Counted from the first letter of the stretch, positions 9,156 through 18,807 are shown. The stretch is DNA of 64,000 nucleotides from Cognatishimia sp. SS12 (GCF_028369055.1 NZ_JAQNCZ010000003.1:372001-436000); one strand, 5' to 3'. The notes: generated by a model from the sequence alone, not told the origin. A program made the numbers and translations.

Positions 9156-10075
9156 GCCTTTGCTTCCTTGCTACCAGCAGCCTTTTGCACCGACGCGCTC
9201 CTCCCTTCGCGTCGATCCAATTCGCGATGCCTAATTGACACCTGCCAGCCAGCTTGCGCAAGGGCCTGCGCCAGCTTTTCGGTGACAAAAACCGATCGAT
9301 GTTGCCCCCCAGTACACCCGAGAGCGATATTCAGATGTGCCTTGCCTTCGGCGCGATACGCCGGAAGGAGAAACGAAATCAAACCTCGCAACCTATCAAA
9401 GAACTCCTCGAATCTCTCGTCCTTAGCGACAAACTCGGCCACGGCCTGATCACGTCCATCAAAGGCGCGCAGGCTTGGGTCCCAATAGGGATTTTGCAAG
9501 AACCGACAATCCTGAACCATATCCGCGCCGAGCGGTACGCCGCGCTTGTAGCTAAAGCTGGTCAGGGTCACAGCCAGGAACTTGCCGCCACGCGGCGCAA
9601 ACTGATGCTCCAGCGTGTCCCGAAGCCCATGCACATTCAGGTCAGACGTGTCGATCAACACATGGGCGCTGGCGCGGATCGGGGCCAGCAGCTCTTGCTC
9701 GCGCTCGATGCCGACCGTCACGCTTTCGGCTGGGGCCAGCGGATGGCGCCTGCGGGTTTCACTATAGCGCCGCTGGAGCACCGCAGGGCTGCAATCCAAA
9801 TACAGCAACTCGGGCGCATGCGCGCGCAGCGCGTGCATCAAATCAAGCAACGCAGATGCGCTGAAATCCCGGTTGCGCGTATCAAGGCCCAAGGCGAGCG
9901 GCCGCTCTAGCGGCGGGCCGGAAAACAGCCGCGACACCAGCCCCAGTGGCAGATTGTCGATGGTTTCAAAGCCGACATCTTCCAGCACTTTGATCGCGGT
10001 CGAGCGCCCGGCCCCCGAAGGGCCCGTGACCAGCACGAGTCTCTGGTTCTGCTCTGCGTTGGGTATATTGGTCAT
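9152..10075 (-). CDS. rapZ: RNase adapter / nucleotide-binding protein RapZ (YvcJ family)
   Basis: RapZ is a P-loop protein; in E. coli it presents the sRNA GlmZ to RNase E, in other bacteria its role is less clear. The 307-residue protein has Walker A GPSGAGRS (residues 18-25), the ETIDNLPLGL block, the RRRHPLAP segment and the C-terminal IALGCTGGQHRSVFVTE motif that marks the family. It lies between hprK and EIIA, the conserved alphaproteobacterial order. No GlmZ-like RNA is evident in the window, so a link to nitrogen-PTS signalling is the better guess. Confidence 0.95.
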   Translation of the reverse strand: MTNIPNAEQNQRLVLVTGPSGAGRSTAIKVLEDVGFETIDNLPLGLVSRLFSGPPLERPLALGLDTRNRDFSASALLDLMHALRAHAPELLYLDCSPAVLQRRYSETRRRHPLAPAESVTVGIEREQELLAPIRASAHVLIDTSDLNVHGLRDTLEHQFAPRGGKFLAVTLTSFSYKRGVPLGADMVQDCRFLQNPYWDPSLRAFDGRDQAVAEFVAKDERFEEFFDRLRGLISFLLPAYRAEGKAHLNIALGCTGGQHRSVFVTEKLAQALAQAGWQVSIRHRELDRREGRSASVQKAAGSKEAKA

Positions 10076-10076
10076 C

Positions 10077-10550
10077 TCAGTCGCTCCGACCGTATCTTAC
10101 ATAATGTATGATCGCTGCTGGAAAATGTGGGGATGCGACGTGAAATAGCAAGGGCAACGTAACGCCCAATCGCGTGATCGTGTGCGCTGGGGGCAACCGC
10201 TTGGTTTCAACGCGCCCCAGATCCACCCATAGTGCCAGCGGCGTCGGTCCCGCCGGGACGGCACGCAAGATCCCCACACCGCGCGCCTCGATTTTTCCTG
10301 AGATCGGCTTTGGGCACTGCGCCACAATCTGGGCACCGTCGCGCGCCAGCACGGTTTGGTCATCCGCCACCAATTGGGCACCGCGACTGATCAACTCCAG
10401 CGCCAGAGCGGATTTGCCGCTGCCTGACGGCCCTGAGAGGAGCACGCCCCTCCCTTCGATACTGACACAGCTCGCGTGCTCATAGTGGCCAGAGAAAGGG
10501 CCGCTGCCTGTTGGCAACGGCCCCGAACTCGAATTGCCGGATGCACTCAT
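10077..10550 (-). CDS. hprK: HPr kinase/phosphatase, short C-terminal-domain form
   Basis: Phosphorylates HPr on its regulatory serine. The protein is only 157 residues, about half of the Firmicutes enzyme: it lacks the N-terminal domain and keeps the catalytic domain with Walker A GPSGSGKS (residues 40-47) and the HprK signature KIEARGVGIL. This shortened form is usual in alphaproteobacteria. ATG 10550 lies 4 bases after the chvG stop, which argues for cotranscription with chvIG. A GC-rich hairpin sits inside its first codons. Confidence 0.92.
   Translation of the reverse strand: MSASGNSSSGPLPTGSGPFSGHYEHASCVSIEGRGVLLSGPSGSGKSALALELISRGAQLVADDQTVLARDGAQIVAQCPKPISGKIEARGVGILRAVPAGPTPLALWVDLGRVETKRLPPAHTITRLGVTLPLLFHVASPHFPAAIIHYVRYGRSD
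10498..10523 (-). other. GC-rich hairpin inside the 5' end of hprK
   Basis: Arms GGGCCGTTGCC and GGCAGCGGCCC (minus strand) pair with one G-U, loop AACA, followed on the minus strand by TTTCTCT. It lies about 30 bases downstream of the chvG stop, in codons for the Ser/Gly/Pro-rich N-terminus of HprK, which is not conserved catalytic sequence. It may dampen read-through from chvIG into hprK. Confidence 0.5.
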
Positions 10551-10554
10551 GACG

Positions 10555-12252
10555 TCAGACCGGCAGACCCACAACGAAGCGCGCACCGAGCGGATCAGAA
10601 GTAATGTCAGCCTCGGTCGGGCGAATGTTTTCGGCCCAGATGACCCCGCCGTGCGCTTCGACGATCTGTTTGGAAATCGCGAGACCCAAGCCGGAGTTGT
10701 TGCCAAAGTCATGCTCGGGGCGTTCGGAATAGAAGCGGTTAAAGATTTTGCCCAGAGCCTGATCCGGGATACCGGGGCCGGTGTCCTCTACCACAACCAA
10801 AACACGGTTCTGGCGCTTGCGCACCCAGACGCGAATGGCATCGCCGTCTTCGCAGAAGCTGACCGCGTTGGTGATCAGATTGACAAACACCTGTGCCAGG
10901 CGCGCTTCGAGCCCGGTGATCTCAATGGGTTTGCTGGGCAGATCGGTGATAAAGTCGATGCCCTTTACGCGCGCTTCCTCACCCAGATATTGCGTTAGGT
11001 TGCTGACCATGGAGAGCATGTCAAACTGCTCTTCCTCTTCTTTCACCAGTTCCGCATCCAGACGCGAAGCGTTGGAAATATCACTAACCAGACGATCAAG
11101 ACGGCGCACGTCGTGATCAATCACATCCAGCAGTTTTTCGCGCTGATCTTCGCGCTTGACCATGCGGAGAGAGCCCACCGCCGAGCGCAGACTGGCCAGC
11201 GGGTTCTTGATCTCATGCGCCACGTCAGCGGCAAATTGTTCGTTGTTGTCGATCCGGTCATATAGCGCGCCGACCATGCCGCGCAAAGCGCTGCTGAGGC
11301 GGCCAATTTCATCCGGGCGCGCAGTCAGATCCGGAATGCGCACACGCCCCGGGTTGACCTGACGGGCGTCGCGATCGCGCCCAATTTCTGCCGCAGCGGC
11401 CAGATCACTCAGCGGGTTGGAAATGGTTGAGGCCAGCACAATGGACAGGCCGACCGAGACAACAATGGCAATCAAAAACATCTGCAAGATACGTTCGCGC
11501 TGCAAACGCACCATTTCGTCGATCTCACCCACGGCGCTGGTCAGCGTCACCACCCCCAGCGGGCGGCCGGCATGCTCCATCACCGCAGCGACGGCCAAGA
11601 CGGTTTCCCCGTTTGAGGTGGTCAACTCAGCCACCTGCGCGCCGCCGTTCAGGGCGTCTTGCGAAAACCGGGCGATTTCTCCATTTAGAAAGGCCGCATT
11701 TTCAAGGCGCGTGTCCTCGCCGACAACATTGCGCCACAGCCAGCTCAGCGCGTCGGTCAACGGGGTGGCCCGCCCCTCTTGCGGGGCGCTTAACGCGCCG
11801 CTCTTTTCGGCAATTACTGCGCCGGAAAAATCGCTGATCTGGACGTTGATACCGCGCCGCAGCGGCAATTGATCAAGCGTGCGGCGCACATCAACCCCGT
11901 CGCCGGACACCAGGCTGACCGGCGCGCCCGCAGGCATTTGCACCGTCATCGCGCCGCCAATCAACTGGGCGTCGGCCATCAGGTTTTCGCTGCGCTGCTC
12001 GACAAAGTTGCTGCGCGCCGCGCTCAGATACAGAATACCGGCAACCAGAAAGCAGAGCGCGATCAGATTGAATGTGATGATTTTCCGGGTCAGAGGAGAT
12101 CGGCTGAGAGGTGTCAGGCGACGCCGTTCGCGCCGACCGCGCATTTCACGCTCGACGGTCGATTCAGGGGCGACCCAATCGTCGCCCAATACCACATCAC
12201 CTTCACGTCCCGCCGACATGCGCCCTGCACTTATCTGTTCAGCCAGTGCCAT
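10555..12252 (-). CDS. chvG: sensor histidine kinase ChvG/ExoS
   Basis: Membrane sensor kinase partner of ChvI; in rhizobia and Agrobacterium the pair responds to acid or envelope stress and central carbon state. The 565-residue protein has a charged cytoplasmic N-terminus, a transmembrane helix at about 57-78, a periplasmic domain of about 175 residues, a second helix at about 257-277, a HAMP-like linker with the conserved ARPDEIGRLSSALRGMV, the DHp box DVAHEIKNPLASLR with phosphorylatable His346, and the ATP-binding boxes VEDTGPGIP and GLGLAISKQIVEAHGG. Its start overlaps the chvI stop by one base. Confidence 0.93.
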   Translation of the reverse strand: MALAEQISAGRMSAGREGDVVLGDDWVAPESTVEREMRGRRERRRLTPLSRSPLTRKIITFNLIALCFLVAGILYLSAARSNFVEQRSENLMADAQLIGGAMTVQMPAGAPVSLVSGDGVDVRRTLDQLPLRRGINVQISDFSGAVIAEKSGALSAPQEGRATPLTDALSWLWRNVVGEDTRLENAAFLNGEIARFSQDALNGGAQVAELTTSNGETVLAVAAVMEHAGRPLGVVTLTSAVGEIDEMVRLQRERILQMFLIAIVVSVGLSIVLASTISNPLSDLAAAAEIGRDRDARQVNPGRVRIPDLTARPDEIGRLSSALRGMVGALYDRIDNNEQFAADVAHEIKNPLASLRSAVGSLRMVKREDQREKLLDVIDHDVRRLDRLVSDISNASRLDAELVKEEEEQFDMLSMVSNLTQYLGEEARVKGIDFITDLPSKPIEITGLEARLAQVFVNLITNAVSFCEDGDAIRVWVRKRQNRVLVVVEDTGPGIPDQALGKIFNRFYSERPEHDFGNNSGLGLAISKQIVEAHGGVIWAENIRPTEADITSDPLGARFVVGLPV

Positions 12253-12956
12253 TATTCTTCGTTATACCGATAACCGATACCATAGAGCGTCTCAATCGCG
12301 GAAAATTCGCTGTCCGCTGTGCGCATCTTTTTGCGCAGACGCTTGATGTGGCTGTCGATGGTGCGGTCATCCACATAGACCTGATCGTCATATGCGACAT
12401 CCATCAGCTGATCGCGTGATTTCACAAAACCTGGACGTTGCGCCAGAGCCTGCAGCAGCAAGAATTCGGTCACGGTCAATGTGACGTCCTTGCCTTTCCA
12501 GGTCACGGCGTGCCGCAATGGGTCCATCGACAGTTCGCCGCGCTCCATCACTTTGGTGTCTTCGGTCTCGCCATTCACGATGGTGCCATTCTGCGCCTCT
12601 TGGCGGCGCAAAAGGGCGCGGATACGTTCCACCAGCAGGCGCTGGCTAAAGGGTTTCTTGACGTAATCGTCCGCCCCCATCCGCAGGCCCAGCACCTCAT
12701 CGATTTCATCATCTTTCGACGTGAGAAAGATCACGGGCATCGACGTTTTCTGGCGCAGACGCTGTAGCAGATCCATCCCGTCCATACGGGGCATCTTGAT
12801 ATCCAGCACGGCCATATCGGGAAGTTTGCGGTTAAACGCGTCCAGAGCTTGCTGACCGTCGTTGTAGGTTTCGACCTCGAAGCCTTCCGCCTCAAGAGTC
12901 ATGGAAACCGACGTCAGGATATTCCTGTCGTCGTCCACAAGCGCAATCTTGGACAT
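12252..12956 (-). CDS. chvI: response regulator ChvI (OmpR family)
   Basis: DNA-binding response regulator, 234 residues. The receiver domain has the acidic pocket DDD at 8-10, the phosphoacceptor Asp52 in [11 protein letters not shown], Thr in FLTSKDDE and Lys in YVKKPF; the C-terminal winged helix ends [14 protein letters not shown], as in OmpR-type proteins. Transcribed ahead of chvG and divergent from pckA, which is a known ChvI target in Sinorhizobium; the arrangement suggests the same link here. Confidence 0.95.
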   Translation of the reverse strand: MSKIALVDDDRNILTSVSMTLEAEGFEVETYNDGQQALDAFNRKLPDMAVLDIKMPRMDGMDLLQRLRQKTSMPVIFLTSKDDEIDEVLGLRMGADDYVKKPFSQRLLVERIRALLRRQEAQNGTIVNGETEDTKVMERGELSMDPLRHAVTWKGKDVTLTVTEFLLLQALAQRPGFVKSRDQLMDVAYDDQVYVDDRTIDSHIKRLRKKMRTADSEFSAIETLYGIGYRYNEE

Positions 12957-13300
12957 AGGAGTATTCCTTTTACTGCTCTATAATTATTTTTTGAGGCATT
13001 ATGCGCCAAATTTTGCCGATCAATCAATCCCATTTGGCGAATCAGCACATGAGCGCACCCATTTTTTTCCAATTTCCTTAACCGTGCGCTAATTCCCGCC
13101 GACGCGGCAAGATTGTTTCAAAAAGTTTGCGATAACATATACTTGGTTGCGCTAACTTGCCTCCAGCCCTCTATTCAACTCCAGAAATCGCGTGTTAAGA
13201 GCGCCAATATCGGTCATGCTTCTTTGGCCGAATAATTCGGGCGAAACCCCGGATTTTGATCAAGGACCGCCGCACCAGCGCGGCTACAGGAGTTAGAATA
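12957..13300. promoter_or_regulatory. divergent control region of chvI and pckA
   Basis: 344 bases without a gene. AT-rich stretches lie near the chvI end (TATAATTA around 12980 on the plus strand, a plausible -10 zone for the minus strand) and before pckA (TATACT at 13138-13143 with only a weak -35). TTAA-N7-CTAA at 13078-13092 is one base off a CtrA site. The pckA ribosome site CAGGAG ends 10 bases before ATG 13301. I see no small ORF or strong hairpin. Confidence 0.45.
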
Positions 13301-14899
13301 ATGACATTTGGACGGCTCAACCCGCAGTTCCGCCTCGAAGATCAAGGGATCGAAGGTCTGGGCAATGTCTATTACAACTACATGGAACCAGCGCTGGTTG
13401 AGACCGCGTTGAAAAATGGCGAAGGCACGCTGGGCAATGGCGGCGCGTTTCTGACGTCGACCGGCAAATACACAGGCCGGTCCCCCAAAGACAAATTCGT
13501 GGTCAAGACCGACAGCGTCAAAGACACGATCTGGTGGGAAGAAAACGCTGCAATGAGCCCTGCGCATTTTGATGCGCTCTATGCTGATTTCCTGTCCCAT
13601 ATGCAGGACAAGGACTACCATGTTCAGGATCTGGTCGGCGGCGCGGACCCGCGCCATTCGATCAATGTGCGCATGGTCACGGAATTGGCCTGGCACGGGC
13701 TGTTCATCCGCACGATGCTGCGTCGCCCGGATCGCGAAGATCTGGATGATTTCACCGCTGATTACACCGTCATCAACTGCCCAAGCTTTGTGGCCGACCC
13801 AAAGAAACACGGCTGCCGTTCTGAGGTGGTGATTGCGCTGAACTTTGATCGCAAGCTGATCTTGATCGGTGGCACCGAATACGCGGGCGAGAACAAGAAA
13901 TCGGTGTTCACACTGCTGAACTACCTGTTGCCGGAAAAGGGCATCATGCCGATGCACTGTTCGGCCAACCACGCCAAAGGCAACCCGGTGGATACTGCGG
14001 TCTTCTTTGGCCTGTCCGGCACCGGCAAAACCACATTGTCCGCCGACCCTGATCGCGTTCTGATCGGTGATGACGAACACGGCTGGTCCGATCAGGGCAC
14101 CTTCAACTTTGAAGGCGGCTGCTATGCAAAGACGATCAATCTGGACCCGGAAGCCGAACCAGAGATTTACGCAACCACCACAAAATTTGGCACCGTAATC
14201 GAAAACATGGTTTTCGACCCGGACACCAAAGAACTGGATTTTGCAGACGACAGCCTCGCGGCCAACATGCGGTGTGCCTATCCGCTGCACTACATCTCCA
14301 ACGCCTCGCAGAGCTCAATCGGCGGCCATCCCAAAAACATCATCATGCTGACATGTGATGCCTTTGGCGTTCTGCCTCCAATCGCGCGTCTGACCCCGGC
14401 GCAGGCGATGTATCACTTCCTGTCCGGCTTCACAGCCAAAGTGGCCGGAACCGAGCGCGGCGTTACCGAGCCACAGCCAACCTTCTCCACCTGCTTTGGC
14501 GCGCCTTTCATGCCGCGTCGCCCAGAGGTCTATGGCAACCTGCTGCGTGAGAAGATTGCTAAGCATGGGGCCACCTGCTGGCTGGTGAACACCGGCTGGA
14601 CGGGCGGCGCTTATGGCACCGGCTCGCGCATGCCGATCCGCGCAACCCGCGCCCTGCTGACCGCAGCGCTCGAAGGATCGCTGGTCTCTGCCGAGTTCCG
14701 CAAGGATCCAAACTTTGGCTTTGAGGTTCCCGTTTCGGTGCCTGGCGTCGCCGAAGTCCTGCTGGACCCACGCCGCACCTGGGACGACAAAGCCGCCTAT
14801 GATGCGCAGGCCACCAAGCTGGTTCAGATGTTCTCAGACAATTTTGAGCCCTATCTGCCCTATATCGATGCCGACGTGAAATCCGTCGCGATCGGGTAA
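13301..14899 (+). CDS. pckA: phosphoenolpyruvate carboxykinase (ATP)
   Basis: Catalyses oxaloacetate + ATP to phosphoenolpyruvate + CO2 + ADP, the entry step of gluconeogenesis from TCA intermediates and so needed for growth on acetate-yielding substrates such as taurine. The 532-residue protein has [13 protein letters not shown] near the N-terminus, the PEPCK-specific [10 protein letters not shown], the P-loop [13 protein letters not shown] at about residue 237, [23 protein letters not shown] (metal and nucleotide binding) and the C-terminal [20 protein letters not shown]. Start ATG 13301 follows CAGGAGTTAGAATA. Its length matches the ATP-dependent class. Confidence 0.97.
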   Translation: MTFGRLNPQFRLEDQGIEGLGNVYYNYMEPALVETALKNGEGTLGNGGAFLTSTGKYTGRSPKDKFVVKTDSVKDTIWWEENAAMSPAHFDALYADFLSHMQDKDYHVQDLVGGADPRHSINVRMVTELAWHGLFIRTMLRRPDREDLDDFTADYTVINCPSFVADPKKHGCRSEVVIALNFDRKLILIGGTEYAGENKKSVFTLLNYLLPEKGIMPMHCSANHAKGNPVDTAVFFGLSGTGKTTLSADPDRVLIGDDEHGWSDQGTFNFEGGCYAKTINLDPEAEPEIYATTTKFGTVIENMVFDPDTKELDFADDSLAANMRCAYPLHYISNASQSSIGGHPKNIIMLTCDAFGVLPPIARLTPAQAMYHFLSGFTAKVAGTERGVTEPQPTFSTCFGAPFMPRRPEVYGNLLREKIAKHGATCWLVNTGWTGGAYGTGSRMPIRATRALLTAALEGSLVSAEFRKDPNFGFEVPVSVPGVAEVLLDPRRTWDDKAAYDAQATKLVQMFSDNFEPYLPYIDADVKSVAIG

Positions 14900-14922
14900 G
14901 GCGACCCGCAAACCAAGCTGAA

Positions 14923-14951
14923 AGCCCCGAGATTTCTCTCGGGGCTTTTTC
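14923..14951. terminator. rho-independent terminator after pckA
   Basis: Perfect 10-bp arms AGCCCCGAGA (14923-14932) and TCTCGGGGCT (14937-14946), loop TTTC, then TTTT. It ends pckA and, read the other way, lies just past the stop of the convergent endonuclease-family gene. Confidence 0.9.
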
Positions 14952-14953
14952 GT

Positions 14954-15952
14954 TCAGAGCGTAAGCTCAGCAGAAATACATTCGTGATCTGACAGAGGAA
15001 CATCCTCTGGATCCAGCGCGGCGATCAGCCGGCCCTGCCCGGCGCTAAAGCCACGCTGACAGAACCAATCCAATTTCATGCGCCGTGAATCATGCGGCGT
15101 GATGAGGCTGGCGCGCGTTGTCACCCCTTCCGGCGTCAGCCCCCAGTCAAACCCCCGCGCCTCAGCCAGCGCAAACAGGGTTTCCTGACGATGGTCAAAA
15201 TCGGGCGGCAGATGATTGCCCGTGTTCAAATCGCCGCCAATCAGTGTCGGCAAGCCAGGGGCGAAGTGATCAACCGCATCTAGAATACGCGCAAATTGCT
15301 GGTGGCGATGTGCTGCATCTGCGTTGCTTTCCAAATGGGTTGAGACAACGCAAACCGGGCCTTCTTCGGACAAAATCGTTGCCGCGATGGCCATGCGCTC
15401 GCCGACGCGCGGCTGCGTATCCGCCCCCGGATTGGTCGTTGTGCAGAACCAATGGCCACGTTCATCCAGCCTGATCTGGGTCACATCGATGAAAGGCGCA
15501 GAGGACAGGATCGCATTGCCATGGAACCCAAGCGCGTTGGCATCATCGCTGCAAAATTCCAGCTCTTTGCCAGACCCCAGACCCATTTCATAAAATTCGA
15601 CCCCATAGGCATATGTCATGCCAAGCGCCTGCGCCATCTCGGCGGTGTTGTGCCGCTGGCCGGTGCGCGCCATGCCGGCGTCCACCTCGCTGAGCAACAC
15701 GACATCGGGCCGCAAATCCGCAAGCAGGTCTGCGGATTTTTCCGGGAATAGGCACCGCTCGATATTCCAGGCCGCCGCCGTGAAACGCTTTGGCAATACA
15801 TCGCGACTTGGCGTGCCGGACACCTCCACGGCGGTCATTGCGGGCAGGCTGGCCATGAGCGCGCGATGCGCCTCCTCGGTGCGCGGCGCAGCCGTTATAC
15901 GCGCCGCCTCCGCCGCGCTGACGGCCGGAAGCTGGTTGAGAACAAGGGTCAT
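14954..15952 (-). CDS. endonuclease/exonuclease/phosphatase (EEP) family protein, last gene of the ugp operon
   Basis: A 332-residue metal-dependent phosphoesterase of the EEP fold. Conserved boxes are AAWNIERC (Asn), VLLSEVDAGM (metal-binding Glu), GDLNTGNHLPP (Asp-x-Asn) and the C-terminal PLSDHECISAEL (Asp-His). It has no signal peptide. ATG 15952 lies one base after the ugpC stop, so it belongs to the ugpBAEC operon in the place where E. coli carries ugpQ, a glycerophosphodiester phosphodiesterase of an unrelated fold. A role in cleaving imported phosphodiesters is inference from that position; nuclease or sphingomyelinase-like activity is also possible. Confidence 0.8.
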   Translation of the reverse strand: MTLVLNQLPAVSAAEAARITAAPRTEEAHRALMASLPAMTAVEVSGTPSRDVLPKRFTAAAWNIERCLFPEKSADLLADLRPDVVLLSEVDAGMARTGQRHNTAEMAQALGMTYAYGVEFYEMGLGSGKELEFCSDDANALGFHGNAILSSAPFIDVTQIRLDERGHWFCTTTNPGADTQPRVGERMAIAATILSEEGPVCVVSTHLESNADAAHRHQQFARILDAVDHFAPGLPTLIGGDLNTGNHLPPDFDHRQETLFALAEARGFDWGLTPEGVTTRASLITPHDSRRMKLDWFCQRGFSAGQGRLIAALDPEDVPLSDHECISAELTL

Positions 15953-15953
15953 A

Positions 15954-17006
15954 TCAAATCCGCGCGCCCACGCCGTCAGCAAAGAGGTGGACGGTTTCCG
16001 GCCGCACCAAAAGCTGATTGCGCCCTGTGGTGGCGGGGTTGTCCTTGGGCACCGAGACGGTGAAAGGCTGCGCAGCGACTTGGCCGTGCAGCAAACGGTT
16101 TGCGCCCAATTCTTCGACGATCTGAACGTCAAATGGAATGCCGCCCTCTGCCACCAAGGCGACGTCCTCTGGACGCAACCCGAATGTCACTTTGCGGCCC
16201 GCTGCAAGATCGGCACCAGCGGCGACCTGGATATCCTGCCCCAAAGAAACCGCGCCGTTTTCGGCGGCCGTCGCGGCGAGCAAATTCATCGGGGGTGCCC
16301 CCATAAAACTGGCGACAAAGGTCGATGCCGGGCGGTGATAGATTTCGGCGGGCGTGCCGATCTGTTCAATGCGCCCCCCGTTCAGGACCACAATGCGATC
16401 CGCCATGGTCATCGCCTCGACCTGATCGTGGGTCACATAGACTGACGTCACCCCCAGTTCGCGCTGCAGGCGACGAATTTCAATCCGCATCTGGCCACGC
16501 AGCTTGGCGTCAAGGTTGGACAGCGGTTCGTCAAACAAAAAGAGCTTAGGGTTGCGCACAATGGCCCGCCCCATTGCCACACGCTGGCGCTGACCGCCGG
16601 ACAATTGACTGGGCTTGCGGTCCAGCATTTCCGTCAGGTTCAGAACCTGTGCGGCGCGCGCCACCAGTTTTTCGATCTCGGCCTTGCTGATTTTGCGGTT
16701 TTTCAGCCCATAGGCCATGTTTTTGGCCACGGACATATGCGGATAGAGCGCATAGTTCTGGAACACCATGGCGATATCGCGGTCTGCGGGGTCGATGGTG
16801 TTGACCACCTGCCCGTCGATGGACAACGTCCCTTCGGAGATGTCCTCAAGCCCAGCGATCATGCGCAGCAAAGTGGATTTGCCGCAACCGGAGGGGCCAA
16901 CCAACACGATAAATTCGCCATCACGGATCGTGAAATCAGCGCCATGCACGGCTTGAAACCCATTGGGATAGGTCTTTTTGAGATTGTTCAGAATGACACT
17001 CGCCAT
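15954..17006 (-). CDS. ugpC: sn-glycerol-3-phosphate ABC transporter ATP-binding protein
   Basis: Cytoplasmic ATPase of the UgpBAEC importer. The 350-residue protein has Walker [11 protein letters not shown]-loop [13 protein letters not shown], signature [17 protein letters not shown], Walker B LFLFDEP, the H-loop [10 protein letters not shown] and a C-terminal MalK-type regulatory (TOBE) domain with [10 protein letters not shown]. Such ATPases are also shared with other CUT1 transporters; the assignment to Ugp rests on the linked UgpB, UgpA and UgpE. It starts 12 bases after ugpE. Confidence 0.9.
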   Translation of the reverse strand: MASVILNNLKKTYPNGFQAVHGADFTIRDGEFIVLVGPSGCGKSTLLRMIAGLEDISEGTLSIDGQVVNTIDPADRDIAMVFQNYALYPHMSVAKNMAYGLKNRKISKAEIEKLVARAAQVLNLTEMLDRKPSQLSGGQRQRVAMGRAIVRNPKLFLFDEPLSNLDAKLRGQMRIEIRRLQRELGVTSVYVTHDQVEAMTMADRIVVLNGGRIEQIGTPAEIYHRPASTFVASFMGAPPMNLLAATAAENGAVSLGQDIQVAAGADLAAGRKVTFGLRPEDVALVAEGGIPFDVQIVEELGANRLLHGQVAAQPFTVSVPKDNPATTGRNQLLVRPETVHLFADGVGARI

Positions 17007-17018
17007 TGTCTGGTTTCC

Positions 17019-17915
17019 TTATTTGTCGGAATCGGTGAGGCCCTTGACGAACCAGCTTTGGAAGAACACCACGATGGCCACAGGAGGCAGCACCGCAATG
17101 ATCGCCAAAAGGTTCGCGCGACCGTATTCGGGAAGATTGGTGCCCTCGAGCACCTGCGTGATCTGTTTGATGCCCCGCACCAGCGTGAACATGCCTTCAT
17201 CCGTGGTGATCATCGTCGGCCAGAGATACTGGTTCCAGCCATAGACAAACATGATGATAAACATGGCCGCGATCATGGTCCGGCTGAGCGGCACAAGAAT
17301 GTCGATGAAAAACTTCAGCGGGCCAGCCCCGTCAATGCGCGCCGCTTCCACCAATTCCTCGGGCACAGAGCGGAAGAACTGTCGAAAAAAGAAAGTGGCA
17401 GTGGCGGAGGCAATCAGCGGCACGATCAGGCCGGTGTAAGTGTTCATGAGCCCCAAGCCCTGGATCACTTCGTAGGAGGGCAGAATGCGCACCTCAAGCG
17501 GCAGCAACAGGGTGGTGAAGATCACCCAAAAGGCAAAGAGTGCAAAGCGCAGGCGGAAATAGACCAGCGCATAGGCGGCCATCATGCCAAGCACGATTTT
17601 GCCCACCGCAAAGCCAACACCCAGGATCATGGAGTTTTTCAGCATCACTAGGCCAGAATTGGCATCGGTAAAGCCGCTGGTTTCAAACATTGCTTTCGTG
17701 AAATTGTCATCCAGCTGATCGCCGATGCGCAGCTGCAACCCGTGCTTTACGATTTCGGCATCTGGCAACGACGCGGTTGTGAATACCAGCACCAGCGGCA
17801 TCAGCATGAACAGCGCACCCACAATCAGCACTGCGTGATCAGTGATCACACGCCAGCGCAACAGGGGTGCTTTGGGCTGCACAAGAGTTGGGGTCTCGGT
17901 CAATGTGTCAGTCAT
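17019..17915 (-). CDS. ugpE: sn-glycerol-3-phosphate ABC transporter permease UgpE
   Basis: Inner-membrane permease of the CUT1 class, about 298 residues with six predicted helices. The EAA loop VEAARIDGAGPLKFFIDILVPL and the MFIIMFVYGWNQYLWP segment are typical of UgpE. Start is ATG 17915 or the adjacent ATG 17918, both behind GAGGG; the second gives the better spacing. It lies in the middle of the operon ugpB-A-E-C. Confidence 0.92.
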   Translation of the reverse strand: MTDTLTETPTLVQPKAPLLRWRVITDHAVLIVGALFMLMPLVLVFTTASLPDAEIVKHGLQLRIGDQLDDNFTKAMFETSGFTDANSGLVMLKNSMILGVGFAVGKIVLGMMAAYALVYFRLRFALFAFWVIFTTLLLPLEVRILPSYEVIQGLGLMNTYTGLIVPLIASATATFFFRQFFRSVPEELVEAARIDGAGPLKFFIDILVPLSRTMIAAMFIIMFVYGWNQYLWPTMITTDEGMFTLVRGIKQITQVLEGTNLPEYGRANLLAIIAVLPPVAIVVFFQSWFVKGLTDSDK

Positions 17916-17925
17916 CATCGTGCCC

Positions 17926-18807
17926 TCAAGTATAGTGAATGCGCCGCTCAACAAGGCGGAACTGAAAGACGGTGAGAGCCAGAACCAGCACCATCAGGAT
18001 AACGGATTGCGCAGAGGAGCCGCCCAGATCATTGCCGCGGAAACCATCAACATAGACCTTGTAAACAAGGTTCATCGGGTTGTTGCCCGGCTCACCTTTG
18101 ACCAGCGTGTCTATCACACCGAAAGTATCAAACAGCGCGTAGGTGATATTGGTGATCAGCAGAAAGAACCCGGTCGGCGCAAGCAGTGGAAAAGTGACAT
18201 CCCAGAACCGGCCCGACGCCGAACGATTGTCAATCAGCGCGGCTTCGCGCACCGCAACGGGGATGGAATGCAGCCCAGACAGGAAAAAAATGAAATTCAC
18301 CGGCACTTGTTTCCACACCGAAACCGTGACCATGGCAAAGGCCGTATCCGAATAGACCACGCCGAGTTTGAAATCCCAGCCCAGCGATTGGAAAAATGCG
18401 GTCAGCGGGCCGGTTGATTGATCAAACATCAAGATCCCGATGAAACCGGCCACCGGGGGCGCGACGGCATAGACCCACATCAAAAGTGTGCGGTAGGTCT
18501 TGGCCCCGCGAATGACATTGTCAGCTTTCACCGCCAACAACAAAGCGAGCCCAAGCGACAGGAAGGTCACAAGCAGCGTAAAGACGACCGTAAAACCCGC
18601 GACTTTCAGGTATTCCTTGTTGCCCAGCAGGTCAGCGTAATTCTCAAGCCCCACAAACGTCGAGCCGAACCCGAAAGGGTCCTGCAAGAAAAATGACGAT
18701 TGGATCGCATGCGCCGCGGGCCAATAGAAAAATACGGCAATAATGGTCAACTGCGGCACCAATAAAAGAATGGGCAACCACGGGTTGGCAAATCCAGCGC
18801 GTTTCAT
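17926..18807 (-). CDS. ugpA: sn-glycerol-3-phosphate ABC transporter permease UgpA
   Basis: Inner-membrane permease partner of UgpE, 293 residues. It opens with the helix WLPILLLVPQLTIIAVFFYWPA, has the substrate-side segment FGSTFVGLENYADLLGN and the EAA loop VREAALIDNRSASGRFWDVTFPLL. The MKRAGFAN start with a weak GGAGAG upstream is plausible. A strong hairpin separates it from ugpB. Confidence 0.92.
   Translation of the reverse strand: MKRAGFANPWLPILLLVPQLTIIAVFFYWPAAHAIQSSFFLQDPFGFGSTFVGLENYADLLGNKEYLKVAGFTVVFTLLVTFLSLGLALLLAVKADNVIRGAKTYRTLLMWVYAVAPPVAGFIGILMFDQSTGPLTAFFQSLGWDFKLGVVYSDTAFAMVTVSVWKQVPVNFIFFLSGLHSIPVAVREAALIDNRSASGRFWDVTFPLLAPTGFFLLITNITYALFDTFGVIDTLVKGEPGNNPMNLVYKVYVDGFRGNDLGGSSAQSVILMVLVLALTVFQFRLVERRIHYT

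Noticed and set aside
13078..13092. Possible CtrA site TTAA-N7-CTAA in the chvI/pckA region
   Set aside because: One base off consensus in an AT-rich stretch; such matches are frequent by chance and neither gene is a known CtrA target.
13214..14290. 358-codon minus-strand frame opposite pckA
   Set aside because: Shadow of the strongly conserved pckA coding frame; no ribosome site and no known protein features.
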